Part shown: piece by piece, positions 1-6,747 of the stretch
How the letters are laid out: each line of letters starts with the position of its first letter
How positions within the stretch are numbered: the first letter of the stretch is position 1
DNA from: Bacteroidota bacterium
GTDB taxonomy: Bacteria; Bacteroidota; Bacteroidia; Bacteroidales; B39-G9
Length of the DNA: 11,049 nucleotides
Direction: 5' to 3'
NCBI GenBank assembly: GCA_030592465.1
Contig: JAUVJB010000090.1
Coordinates: forward strand, 1 to 11,049
Program-made: the position numbers and the translations under genes
Notes under the pieces: model-generated
Told to the model about the DNA's origin: nothing
The model's input: only the letters and a program-made list of their open reading frames with translations
Database searches by the model: none

Positions 1-32
1 TTATTTTTTTACTTTTTACTTTAAATTTTTTA

Positions 33-112
33 GCCCCTGTTAAATAATTGCTTTGCAAAATTGCTTTGCATTTCACAGGGTAAACTTTAGCCTTTTTAAC
101 TTTAGCCTTTTT
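33..112. repeat. Inverted repeat followed by a 15-bp tandem duplication
   Basis: Arms at 35-45 (CCCTGTTAAAT) and 70-80 (ATTTCACAGGG) are complementary at 10 of 11 positions. The loop carries TTGCTTTGCA twice, at 48-57 and 61-70. Immediately after, a 15-bp unit, AACTTTAGCCTTTTT, occurs twice in tandem at 83-97 and 98-112. The TTTAGCCTTT word reappears at 5518-5591 in another intergenic repeat. The element may extend beyond the left edge of the window. No coding potential is apparent. Seen directly; the function is unknown. Confidence 0.6.
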
Positions 113-200
113 ACCTACTCTAAATCATACAGAACCAAAAAATGTTTGATACACACAAACAATTAATCTAATAAATATCATATAGTTAGAATTAAATAAT

Positions 201-208
201 TATTTTTG
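201..208 (+). promoter_or_regulatory. Possible Bacteroidota -7 box for rsgA
   Basis: TATTTTTG matches the TAnnTTTG -7 consensus of the Bacteroidota primary sigma factor and lies 21 bp before the rsgA start. No TTTG lies 19-21 bp upstream, so only half of the promoter signature is present. The region is so A/T-rich that a chance match is possible. Confidence 0.35.
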
Positions 209-229
209 CATAAAATCAGATAATTAAAA

Positions 230-1171
230 TTGAAACAAGGTTTAATAATAAAATCAACCGGCAGTCATTATCTTGTTAAAGATATTGATAATAAAATATT
301 TGAATGCAAGATAAAAGGCAAATTTAGAATTAAAGGCATTAGAAGCACTAACCCTGTTGCTGTTGGCGATATTGTTGATTTTATTATGCCTGAAAATGCA
401 GAGCTTGGCTTTATCACAAATATTCATGATAGAAAAAATTATATAATTCGCAAATCAATTAATTTATCGAAACGAAGTCATATAATTGCCGCCAATGTTG
501 ATGCCGCCTTTTTAATAGTTACTCTTGCATATCCTAAAACCTCAACCGAATTTATTGATCGCTATTTAGTATCTGCTCAAGCGTACAACATCCCTGTTAA
601 TATTGTTTTTAATAAAATTGATATTTACGATAAAGAGACTCTAAAAAAACTGAAAGAACTTAAAGATGTATATGAAAAAATCGGATACAACTGCATTGAG
701 ACATCTGCCACAAAAAAAATTAATCTGCAAATAATAAAAAACTTATTAAAAAATAAAATAAGTGTCATTTCAGGTCATTCAGGAGTAGGTAAATCAACAT
801 TAATTAATGCTATTGATAACAAATTAAACATTAAGACTTCTGAAATATCGGAATTTCATAAAACAGGCAAACACACAACAACTTTAACCGAAATGTTTGA
901 ACTTAGTTCCGGTGGTTATATTATTGACACTCCGGGCATTAAAGGATTTGGGATTATTGATATGGATAAAGAAGAAATTTATCATTTTTTTCCTGAGATA
1001 TTTCAATTATCAAAAAATTGTCAATATTATAATTGCACACATATTCACGAGCCGAATTGTGCCGTAAAAAAAGCTGTTGAAACAGGTATAATAAGTCTGT
1101 CAAGATATAACAGCTATTTAAGTATTATGTTTGATGATGAAGATAATAAATATCGACAAGTAGATTATTAG
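230..1171 (+). CDS. rsgA: Ribosome small-subunit-dependent GTPase RsgA
   Basis: RsgA is a circularly permuted GTPase that binds the maturing 30S subunit in the cytoplasm and uses GTP hydrolysis to promote late assembly. The 313-aa product shows the family order: an N-terminal OB-like domain (about residues 1-75, KSTGSHYLV and IKGKFRIKGIRSTNPVAVGD), then G4 NKID (128-131), the P-loop GHSGVGKS (182-189), switch residues TTT (216-218) and G3 DTPG (233-236). The C-terminal zinc ligands are C264, C269, H271 and C277, with the same spacing as in E. coli RsgA. Length is normal. The start is TTG: a stop codon lies three codons upstream in frame, there is no earlier ATG, and MKQGLIIKSTGS matches the usual family N-terminus. 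No Shine-Dalgarno is visible. The PAP2 gene follows 87 bp later on the same strand; cotranscription is possible, with no terminator seen between them. Confidence 0.96.
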   Translation: MKQGLIIKSTGSHYLVKDIDNKIFECKIKGKFRIKGIRSTNPVAVGDIVDFIMPENAELGFITNIHDRKNYIIRKSINLSKRSHIIAANVDAAFLIVTLAYPKTSTEFIDRYLVSAQAYNIPVNIVFNKIDIYDKETLKKLKELKDVYEKIGYNCIETSATKKINLQIIKNLLKNKISVISGHSGVGKSTLINAIDNKLNIKTSEISEFHKTGKHTTTLTEMFELSSGGYIIDTPGIKGFGIIDMDKEEIYHFFPEIFQLSKNCQYYNCTHIHEPNCAVKKAVETGIISLSRYNSYLSIMFDDEDNKYRQVDY

Positions 1172-1258
1172 TTAATTTCAATAACTTATGTTTTTCAATA
1201 AACCTGCGAGGTTCTACAATAAATAATACGACATTATAGACAAGCAATATTATCTTTT

Positions 1259-1975
1259 ATGATAAAACATTTACTTCTATACATTATTTTATTCTTATCT
1301 GTGAATGTTTATTCACAAAACGATACAATTACAGTAATAAGAAAAAATAAGCTGATATCTAAAAAAGAAATAATTCCTATAAGCTTAATTGCTTCAGGCT
1401 GCATTTTGAATTTTGGAAATAGGAAATATGATTTTCAATCTTCTATAAAAAAAACAAACACAAATGTTGATGATTATATTCAATATGCACCAATAGGAAT
1501 AATGTATATTTCTGATGTCATTGGAATAAAACATAAAAATACAACATTTAACCAAACAAAATATTTATTTTTATCAGAACTTAGTGCAGGTTTAATAGTT
1601 CTTTTTTTAAAAAGAACAACAAATGTTGAACGTCCCAATAATCATAAATTTTCTTTCCCTTCAGGATATACTACGCAATCATTTGTTGGAGCTACTACTC
1701 TTTATAATGAATTTAAAGATTATAATAAATTTACAGCTTATAGCGGGTATCTGTTTTCTACCACAACAGGTATATTAAGAATAACCAACAATAAACATTG
1801 GATTTCGGATGTATTATGTGGGGCAGGCATTGGAATAATTGTAACTAATATTATTTATAAATTGGAACCTTTAAAAAATTGGCAACCATTTAAACATAAC
1901 CAAAATCTAAGCTTTTACCCGAATTATGATTACATGCAACAAAATATGACAATGACTGTTATGATTACTTTATAA
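1259..1975 (+). CDS. Exported PAP2-family (type 2 phosphatidic acid phosphatase-like) protein
   Basis: PAP2 proteins are membrane-associated or periplasmic acid phosphatases that work through a phosphohistidine intermediate, often on lipid phosphates or undecaprenyl pyrophosphate. This 238-aa protein begins with a likely signal peptide or anchor (residues 1-19, cleavage near VYS-QND). It keeps motif 1 as K118-x6-R125-P126 and motif 3 as R174-x5-H180-x3-D184, which includes the presumed nucleophile H180. Motif 2 reads PSGY (134-137) instead of PSGH, and the usual Ser before R174 is Leu. Hydrophobic stretches at about 76-90, 103-117 and 184-200 fit membrane segments. The changed motif 2 may lower or alter activity, because that histidine normally acts as acid/base catalyst. 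The substrate cannot be told. It lies 87 bp after rsgA and is convergent with the flippase gene. Confidence 0.85.
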   Translation: MIKHLLLYIILFLSVNVYSQNDTITVIRKNKLISKKEIIPISLIASGCILNFGNRKYDFQSSIKKTNTNVDDYIQYAPIGIMYISDVIGIKHKNTTFNQTKYLFLSELSAGLIVLFLKRTTNVERPNNHKFSFPSGYTTQSFVGATTLYNEFKDYNKFTAYSGYLFSTTTGILRITNNKHWISDVLCGAGIGIIVTNIIYKLEPLKNWQPFKHNQNLSFYPNYDYMQQNMTMTVMITL

Positions 1976-2049
1976 TAAATATCTATTTAATAACTAAATA
2001 AATATGACTACTATCATATCAATTTAATTATGAAACATCCTATTGTTTT

Positions 2050-2157
2050 ATGGCTATCAGTCTGCTGACTGATGGTTTTATTGTTAAATGGTTGGATGGT
2101 TAAATTGTTGTCGCAATATAACAATTTAGCCATCCAACCATAAAGCCATATAGCCAT
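2050..2157. repeat. Nested inverted repeat with three-way-junction potential
   Basis: Outer arms ATGGCTAT (2050-2057) and ATAGCCAT (2150-2157) are perfectly complementary. They enclose a 7-bp hairpin, ATCAGTC / GACTGAT (2056-2062 and 2067-2073, loop TGCT), and a longer hairpin with 21-nt arms at 2089-2109 and 2120-2140. The long arms match at 20 of 21 positions; the one exception would be a G-T wobble. The loop is 10 nt. The element sits between the convergent PAP2 and flippase genes, so it could act as a bidirectional transcription barrier, although no long T tract follows it. Confidence 0.6.
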
Positions 2158-2230
2158 TATCATATCCGGAAACCATTCCATAGAATTTATGTTCCGAAAT
2201 TAAATTGTCAAGATACTACTAAGTAAACTA

Positions 2231-2296
2231 TCCGCCGGCAGTCGGACAATTTTTAGTCGCTTTTCGAAAAGGACTCATAATATAAATGACTAAAAA
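2231..2296. repeat. TCCGCC-type repeat next to a nested hairpin
   Basis: TCCGCCGGCAGTCGGAC (2231-2247) differs at two positions from 10837-10853, so the two are probably copies of one dispersed repeat. Directly after it, TTTTTAGTC (2250-2258) pairs with GACTAAAAA (2288-2296), and a perfect 12-nt palindrome, CTTTTCGAAAAG, lies inside at 2260-2271. It lies about 50 bp beyond the 3' end of the flippase gene and could help terminate that transcript; this is inference. Confidence 0.5.
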
Positions 2297-2343
2297 TGAG
2301 CTAATTACAGAAACATGAAACTCCTAATGTTAATACAAAAAAT

Positions 2344-3786
2344 TTAATCTCCATATTTAACAATTTGATATATATTTTTAATATTCAACAATTTTATGCC
2401 AAAGGCAAAAATAACGCTTAAAACTATCATTATTGAAAAACTTAAAATCCAGTTATAAGGTAAATCTTTTGTTATTAACCCAAAAACAAAAATGCCGGCA
2501 GTAAAAATTATTAATGTTGAAATAAGTTTATAGTTAATTTTGAAACTAAATATTTTTTTCGAAATAATAATTTGAGCTATAGCAATAAAAGATTGTGTTG
2601 TTAAATTTGCAATAGCAGAACCTAAAGCGAAGTATTTTGGTATTAAAATAAAATTGAGAGTTAAATTAATTGCCACTCCAATCCCTGCCAAAATGTTTAG
2701 TTCTTTCAGGCTTCCATTAGCAGTAAGCAGAGTACCAAAAATGTAACTTGTTGAAATAAAAATATAAGCAAACATTAACACCCCGAAAACATTAGACGAA
2801 ATATTAACATGAGTATGATATAGTAAATTCATTATCTCATTGCGATAAAAAAACGAAGATATTGAAACTATTATTGACGGAATAATTATTAATGAATATG
2901 CAAGTTGTGTTAATTGATTTACCGATTGCTTTTGTTTTATCATTTTAGCAAACATAGGTAATAATAAGCCTGCAAATAGTAATGAGAACATCGATGCTGC
3001 ATCTAAAATTCGAAAAGCTTGTGCATATATACCTGCTTGCCTTTCCCCGTCAGGCAACAATCTCTCAAGCAAAACAGCATCAATCCTTGTATAAAGCGAC
3101 ATAAGCAAAACCAATAATGCAAATGGGAAGCTTTGTTTTAATATTGTTACCAAGAATTTCCTGTTAAATTTTAGTTTTATATACTCTGCTTTTGATAAGA
3201 CAATAAAAAATGTAACAATTGCCGTTGTTATATATGATGCTGTTTGTGCATAAATAAACCATTCAATTTTAAAAGGTGTTTTTGTAACATTTCCCCAAAG
3301 AAGAATGCTGCATATTATTATCATTAAACTACGGTCGAGAACAGATATTAAACTATCGGTTTTGAAAAAATGCAAACCACTTAAATTTGACCTTAAATAT
3401 AAAATAAATGATAATAGAAATTGATTGAAAACAAGAACAAGCAATAATTTCATTTGTTCCAAATCATAGCCCCATATAAAGGCAAGAGTGATACTAACTA
3501 TAAAATAAAATATCCCTAAAAGAAATTTTAAAACAACAATATTTGATAAATGTTTACTTAATAATTGATTGTTTTGGGCTATATTACGATTATTATAATT
3601 GGTTATTCCAAGGTCTAATAAAATATTTAAAATGAGTGAGAAATTAAAAAGAGCAAAGTAAAGACCATATTGTTGTTCACCAACAACGTTTTGAACCGTT
3701 CGGTCAATACCAAACACCCAAAACGGCTTAATTAGTAGATTAAGAAATATTAATAATGCGAGATTTGTTACAAATTTCTTTTTCAA
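2344..3786 (-). CDS. Oligosaccharide flippase family protein (Wzx-like, MOP superfamily)
   Basis: A 480-aa inner-membrane protein with about 12-14 hydrophobic segments spread along its length and basic residues between them, as in Polysacc_synt / MATE-like flippases that move lipid-linked glycans across the cytoplasmic membrane. The N-terminal region, including GIDRTVQNVVG and the Asn-rich NYNNRNIAQNN, resembles a Bacteroidota subgroup of lipopolysaccharide-biosynthesis flippases. This is family-level recognition; the substrate is not deducible. The start is TTG at 3786-3784: an in-frame stop lies five codons upstream, and the Lys-rich MKKK before the first membrane segment is typical. The next usable start (GTG, codon 24) would cut into that segment. 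It is divergent from the GT4 gene across 470 bp, which suggests a shared role in surface glycan synthesis, but no further cluster genes are in the window. Confidence 0.88.
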   Translation of the reverse strand: MKKKFVTNLALLIFLNLLIKPFWVFGIDRTVQNVVGEQQYGLYFALFNFSLILNILLDLGITNYNNRNIAQNNQLLSKHLSNIVVLKFLLGIFYFIVSITLAFIWGYDLEQMKLLLVLVFNQFLLSFILYLRSNLSGLHFFKTDSLISVLDRSLMIIICSILLWGNVTKTPFKIEWFIYAQTASYITTAIVTFFIVLSKAEYIKLKFNRKFLVTILKQSFPFALLVLLMSLYTRIDAVLLERLLPDGERQAGIYAQAFRILDAASMFSLLFAGLLLPMFAKMIKQKQSVNQLTQLAYSLIIIPSIIVSISSFFYRNEIMNLLYHTHVNISSNVFGVLMFAYIFISTSYIFGTLLTANGSLKELNILAGIGVAINLTLNFILIPKYFALGSAIANLTTQSFIAIAQIIISKKIFSFKINYKLISTLIIFTAGIFVFGLITKDLPYNWILSFSIMIVLSVIFAFGIKLLNIKNIYQIVKYGD

Positions 3787-3886
3787 AATTAATTTATATT
3801 ATTATTCTTTTTATATAATTTAGTAGAATTATGAAAGTTACTAAAGTAATACTATTTTTTAAAAATTTTAGAAACTAAAAATAAAA

Positions 3887-3941
3887 GTTTAAAGTTTAAG
3901 GTTTAATGTTTAATGTTTTCGGAATGCGACACTGTCAGGTT
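3887..3941. repeat. GTTTAAN heptad array and partial copy of the neighbouring hairpin element
   Basis: Four head-to-tail 7-bp units (GTTTAAA, GTTTAAG, GTTTAAT, GTTTAAT) run from 3887 to 3914. They are followed by GAATGCGACACTGTCAGGTT (3922-3941), which resembles the core of the element at 4083-4204 (GAGTGCGA...CCTGACAG...GTT). I read this as a decayed half copy of that element. Confidence 0.5.
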
Positions 3942-4032
3942 GTTTATACTAAATGGAATGATTATATAATAAAATTAGAGATTTGAAGTTAGAACGGAAC
4001 TTAATTTGATTTTTTTTATCACGAAAAATTTG

Positions 4033-4062
4033 CCTGCCTGTGCGTGCCACACGCAGACAGGT
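4033..4062. repeat. Short GC-rich imperfect palindrome
   Basis: GCGTG (4042-4046) and CACGC (4050-4054) form a stem with loop CCA. CCTG (4033-4036) and CAGG (4058-4061) extend it with internal mismatches. It is clearly GC-richer than its surroundings, as expected for an inserted short palindromic repeat. It is not followed by a T tract, so it is not called a terminator. Confidence 0.5.
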
Positions 4063-4082
4063 GTAATTCATGTACAAATAAT

Positions 4083-4204
4083 GTATCCTTTCAAAAACGG
4101 ATGGTAGTTTAAGGTTTAGAAAACCTATCAGAGTGCGAAGCTCCTGACAGAGTTTGAGGTTTAAAGTTTAAATTATAAACTACCATTGCATTTTGAGAGG
4201 ATAC
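4083..4204. repeat. 122-bp nested hairpin element upstream of the glycosyltransferase
   Basis: Outer arms 4083-4096 and 4191-4204 match at 13 of 14 positions. After a 4-by-4 mismatch, ATGGTAGTTTA (4101-4111) pairs perfectly with TAAACTACCAT (4176-4186). Inside, CTATCAG (4125-4131) pairs at 6 of 7 positions with CTGACAG (4144-4150). GTTTAAN-like heptads lie on both sides of the centre, at 4107-4120 and 4152-4172. The element ends 52 bp before the GT4 start codon, so it could fold in that gene's leader RNA or be an inserted non-coding repeat. Confidence 0.6.
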
Positions 4205-4256
4205 TAAATAATAATATAAACAACTAAATATCAATAGAACACAAAAACACAAACAC

Positions 4257-5381
4257 ATGAAGATTGCAGTTAATACTCGATTATTGATAAAAGATAAATT
4301 AGAAGGGATTGGTTGGTTTACCTTTGAGACTTTTAAAAGAATTACTCGGAATCATCCGGAACATGAATTTGTTTTTATTTTTGACAGGCCGTTTTCCGAC
4401 GAGTTTATTTTTTCTTCAAATATAACGCCGGTTGTAATTCATCCTCAGTCGAGACATCCTTTTTTATGGTACATTTGGTTTGAGCATTCTCTATCAAGGT
4501 TTTTAAAAAAATCAAAACCTGATTTATTTATTTCTCCTGATGGTTTTCTTTCTTTGTCGAGTAAAATTCCGTCATTTTCTGTTATTCACGACATTAATTT
4601 TGTGCATCAACCTAAAGATTTACCTTTCTTGGCAAGAAAATACTATAATCACTACTTCCCGTTGTATGCAGAAAAAGCTAAACGTGTAGCAACTGTGTCA
4701 GAATTTTCAAAAAAAGATTTATGCGAAAACTATCAATTAAACCCCGATAAAGTTGATGTTGTTTATAATGGTGTTAATAAAATGTATTCGCCTGTTAATG
4801 AGGAAGATAAAACTATCACGAAAAATAAATACACAAATGGTAATGAGTATTTTGTTTTTATTGGAGCACTACACCCTCGTAAAAATGTTTCACGGCTTAT
4901 GCTTGCTTTTGATGAGTTCAAAAAAAGTTATAAATCTGATATAAAGTTAGTTATAGTTGGAGATTTTATGTTTAAGAATAATACTTTAAAAAATATTTAC
5001 TCAAATTTATTTTATAAAAATGATATTATTTTTACAGGACGATTATCTCCCGATGAGTTACGATATGTTATAGGTTCTGCTTTTGCATTAACATTTGTGC
5101 CTTATTTTGAAGGTTTTGGAATTCCTATTATTGAAGCAATGAGTTGTGGCACTCCTGTTATAACATCTAATGTTACCTCAATGCCTGAGGTTGCAGGTAA
5201 TGCGGCTCTACTTGTTAATCCATTTTCAGTTGAATCGATAAAAAACGGTATGCTGAAAATAACAAAAGACAATAATTTGCGTAACGATTTAATTAAAAAA
5301 GGTTTTGTTCAACAAGAGAAGTTTAGTTGGGATAAAACAGCAAATAAATTATGGTCAAGTATTGAGAAATGCTTTGAATAA
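4257..5381 (+). CDS. GT4-family glycosyltransferase (GT-B fold)
   Basis: A 374-aa cytoplasmic, probably membrane-associated, retaining glycosyltransferase that would transfer a sugar from a nucleotide donor to a glycan acceptor. The N-terminal domain (about 1-185) starts MKIAVNTRLL, with a Gly-rich EGIGWFT loop and VIHDINFV. The C-terminal donor domain carries GALHPRKN (203-210, with the phosphate-binding R208 and K209) and the E-x7-E motif EGFGIPIIE (E285, E293), followed by AMSCGTPVI and MPEVAGNAALLVNP. Length is typical. The ATG follows AAACAC, the same A-rich leader seen before the S46 peptidase start; there is no Shine-Dalgarno. It is divergent from the flippase, which supports a role in surface polysaccharide or LPS. 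Donor and acceptor cannot be assigned. Confidence 0.92.
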   Translation: MKIAVNTRLLIKDKLEGIGWFTFETFKRITRNHPEHEFVFIFDRPFSDEFIFSSNITPVVIHPQSRHPFLWYIWFEHSLSRFLKKSKPDLFISPDGFLSLSSKIPSFSVIHDINFVHQPKDLPFLARKYYNHYFPLYAEKAKRVATVSEFSKKDLCENYQLNPDKVDVVYNGVNKMYSPVNEEDKTITKNKYTNGNEYFVFIGALHPRKNVSRLMLAFDEFKKSYKSDIKLVIVGDFMFKNNTLKNIYSNLFYKNDIIFTGRLSPDELRYVIGSAFALTFVPYFEGFGIPIIEAMSCGTPVITSNVTSMPEVAGNAALLVNPFSVESIKNGMLKITKDNNLRNDLIKKGFVQQEKFSWDKTANKLWSSIEKCFE

Positions 5382-5412
5382 AATATGAACTCTTGTAAAA
5401 CATCATTTTTAA

Positions 5413-5602
5413 GGATTCTGGGGAAAGGCTAAAGGCTAAAGGGGAAAAAATTCAAAGTATAAAGAAAAAAATATATGTTAAAACAAATAGTAAAAAATAA
5501 TTTTGAAATATTTTTTACTTTAGCCTTTAGATTTATGAATCAATAATAATCAATAATCAATAATCAATTAAAACTTTAGCCTTTAGCCTTTAAAAGGAAT
5601 CC
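5413..5602. repeat. 190-bp nested inverted repeat built from 7-bp units
   Basis: GGATTC (5413-5418) pairs with GAATCC (5597-5602). Inside, 5424-5441 (AAAGGCTAAAGGCTAAAG) is the exact complement of 5574-5591, an 18-bp perfect arm made of 7-bp CTTTAGC units. A central hairpin pairs GTAAAAAATA (5490-5499) with TATTTTTTAC (5509-5518) over a 9-nt loop. A further CTTTAGCCTTTAG copy lies at 5518-5530 and CAATAAT heptads at 5551-5570. It fills most of the 268-bp gap between the GT4 gene and rnhB. No coding potential was seen. Confidence 0.65.
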
Positions 5603-5649
5603 GTGTGGCAAATTTAATTACTCACTTAAATTAAGAAAGACCCTAAATA

Positions 5650-6261
5650 ATGAAACATACAAAACTAAAAAAAAATTATAAAAAAGTTAAATATGAAGCC
5701 GGTTGCGATGAGGCTGGCAGAGGTTGTCTATCCGGTCCTGTTTTTGCAGCTTCTGTAATATTTCCAAAATCTTTTTATAATCCTGTTTTAAACGATTCTA
5801 AAGTCCTTTCAGAAAAAAAACGATATGAGTTAAGAGAAATAATACAACAAAATGCAATTAGTTGGGCTGTCGGCATTGTTGATAATAATATTATTGATGA
5901 GATAAATATTTTAAATGCTACAATATTAGCTATGCACAAAGCTATTGATAAACTTAATGTCAGACCAGTGTTTTTAATTATTGACGGGAACCGATTTAAA
6001 CAGTATAAAGATATTCCGCATAAATGTATTATTAAGGGCGATAGCAAATATTTATCAATTGCAGCAGCATCAATATTAGCAAAGACTTACAGAGACGACT
6101 TTATGAAAGAAATACACAAGCAATATCCAAATTATAATTGGCAGCAAAATAAAGGATACCCTACCAAACAACATCGCGCAGCTTTAAGTCGGTTTGGAAT
6201 CACTCCCTATCATCGAAAATCATTCAAGTTGTTTGACACTCAGCTGAATTTTGATTTTTAA
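5650..6261 (+). CDS. rnhB: Ribonuclease HII
   Basis: RNase HII cuts RNA in RNA/DNA hybrids and starts removal of single ribonucleotides misincorporated into DNA. The 203-aa product has the family signature AGCDEAGRG, with catalytic D20 and E21 and the GRG loop (23-25). The other two metal ligands are D112 (in LIIDGNR) and D149 (in AKTYRDD). SDSK-like NDSKVLSEKKR (48-58) and the C-terminal KGYPTKQH and YHRKSF motifs are also present. Length is normal and all catalytic residues are intact. The ATG at 5650 leaves a short Lys-rich leader before the conserved YEAGCDEAG; there is no Shine-Dalgarno. It is convergent with rlmN and separated from the upstream GT4 gene by the repeat at 5413-5602, so it probably has its own promoter, which I could not identify. 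Confidence 0.96.
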   Translation: MKHTKLKKNYKKVKYEAGCDEAGRGCLSGPVFAASVIFPKSFYNPVLNDSKVLSEKKRYELREIIQQNAISWAVGIVDNNIIDEINILNATILAMHKAIDKLNVRPVFLIIDGNRFKQYKDIPHKCIIKGDSKYLSIAAASILAKTYRDDFMKEIHKQYPNYNWQQNKGYPTKQHRAALSRFGITPYHRKSFKLFDTQLNFDF

Positions 6262-6303
6262 TTAGTGCCAGAAAAGAAATTAGGTAATTTTTACTATTAT
6301 TTA

Positions 6304-6517
6304 TGAGTTTAGTATAAAAAGGTAAAAAAGTACGTCATTGCGAGGAGTAAGCCACCCGTGAAATCGGGTGCCCACAAAAATAAATGACAATAAAAAAATA
6401 TAGTTGTCATTAGTAGGAACGAAGCAATCTATGTCTCTGTATTTCAGACGATTGAGATTGCCACTCCGCCAGCTGGCGGATCGCAATAATAAAAGCACCC
6501 TTTTTATACTGAACTCA
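6304..6517. mobile_element. 214-bp MITE-like element with terminal inverted repeats
   Basis: Terminal inverted repeats TGAGTTTAGTATAAAAAGG (6304-6322) and its complement at 6499-6517 match at 18 of 19 positions. TTTA lies directly outside both ends (6300-6303 and 6518-6521), as a 4-bp target-site duplication would. Inside are further paired segments: ATTGCGA / TCGCAAT (6337-6343, 6481-6487), CACCCG / CGGGTG (6353-6358, 6365-6370), AATGACAA / TTGTCATT (6383-6390, 6404-6411), GCAATCT / AGATTGC (6424-6430, 6455-6461), and the palindrome at 6465-6480. There is no transposase, so it would be non-autonomous. The CATTGCGAGGAG...GAAGCAATCT core resembles dispersed repeats I associate with Bacteroidota and other environmental genomes. 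The duplication is short and AT-rich, so insertion is inferred. Confidence 0.6.
6465..6480. repeat. TCCGCCAGCTGGCGGA palindrome, copy 1
   Basis: A perfect 16-nt palindrome inside the MITE-like element. An identical copy lies at 10734-10749 and diverged relatives at 2231-2247 and 10836-10875. Its high GC content against an AT-rich background marks it as a dispersed short palindromic repeat. Confidence 0.7.
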
Positions 6518-6592
6518 TTTATATTCCTCACATTATTGTTTTTGTAATTTTTTTTTGTTATATCATAATAAAAATTATTTCAAGATTTTATC

Positions 6593-6663
6593 AAATTGTC
6601 AGATTGTTTTATTGCTAAATTTATGAAATATAAGTAATCTTAGAAATAACAATTTATCAATTT
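6593..6663. repeat. Weak inverted repeat downstream of rlmN
   Basis: Segments 6593-6608 (AAATTGTCAGATTGTT) and 6648-6663 are complementary at 13 of 16 positions. The AAATTGTT word recalls the arms of the 2089-2140 hairpin. It lies in the otherwise featureless AT-rich stretch between the MITE-like element and the 3' end of rlmN. I see nothing else in 6664-6747. Confidence 0.35.
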
Positions 6664-6747
6664 AACAATATATTTAATCCATAAAATAAACGGTATTGCA
6701 ATAATGCTTAATAATTGGAATTTTAAATTTTTTATACAAACACAAAT

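Noticed and set aside
1201..1213. AACCT-GCG-AGGTT palindrome after rsgA
   Set aside because: A 5-bp stem with no T tract on either strand; probably a tiny repeat relic and not a terminator.
5541..5570. CAATAAT repeats as a CRISPR array or replication origin iterons
   Set aside because: The units are 7 bp without spacers, fewer than four, and there is no cas or rep gene nearby.
6277..6290. Possible rnhB terminator (AAATTA GG TAATTT followed by T's)
   Set aside because: The stem is short and all A-T with almost no loop, so too weak to call.
6301..6531. 76-codon open frame on the minus strand
   Set aside because: It lies almost wholly inside the MITE-like element, and its apparent protein is the translation of the inverted repeats.
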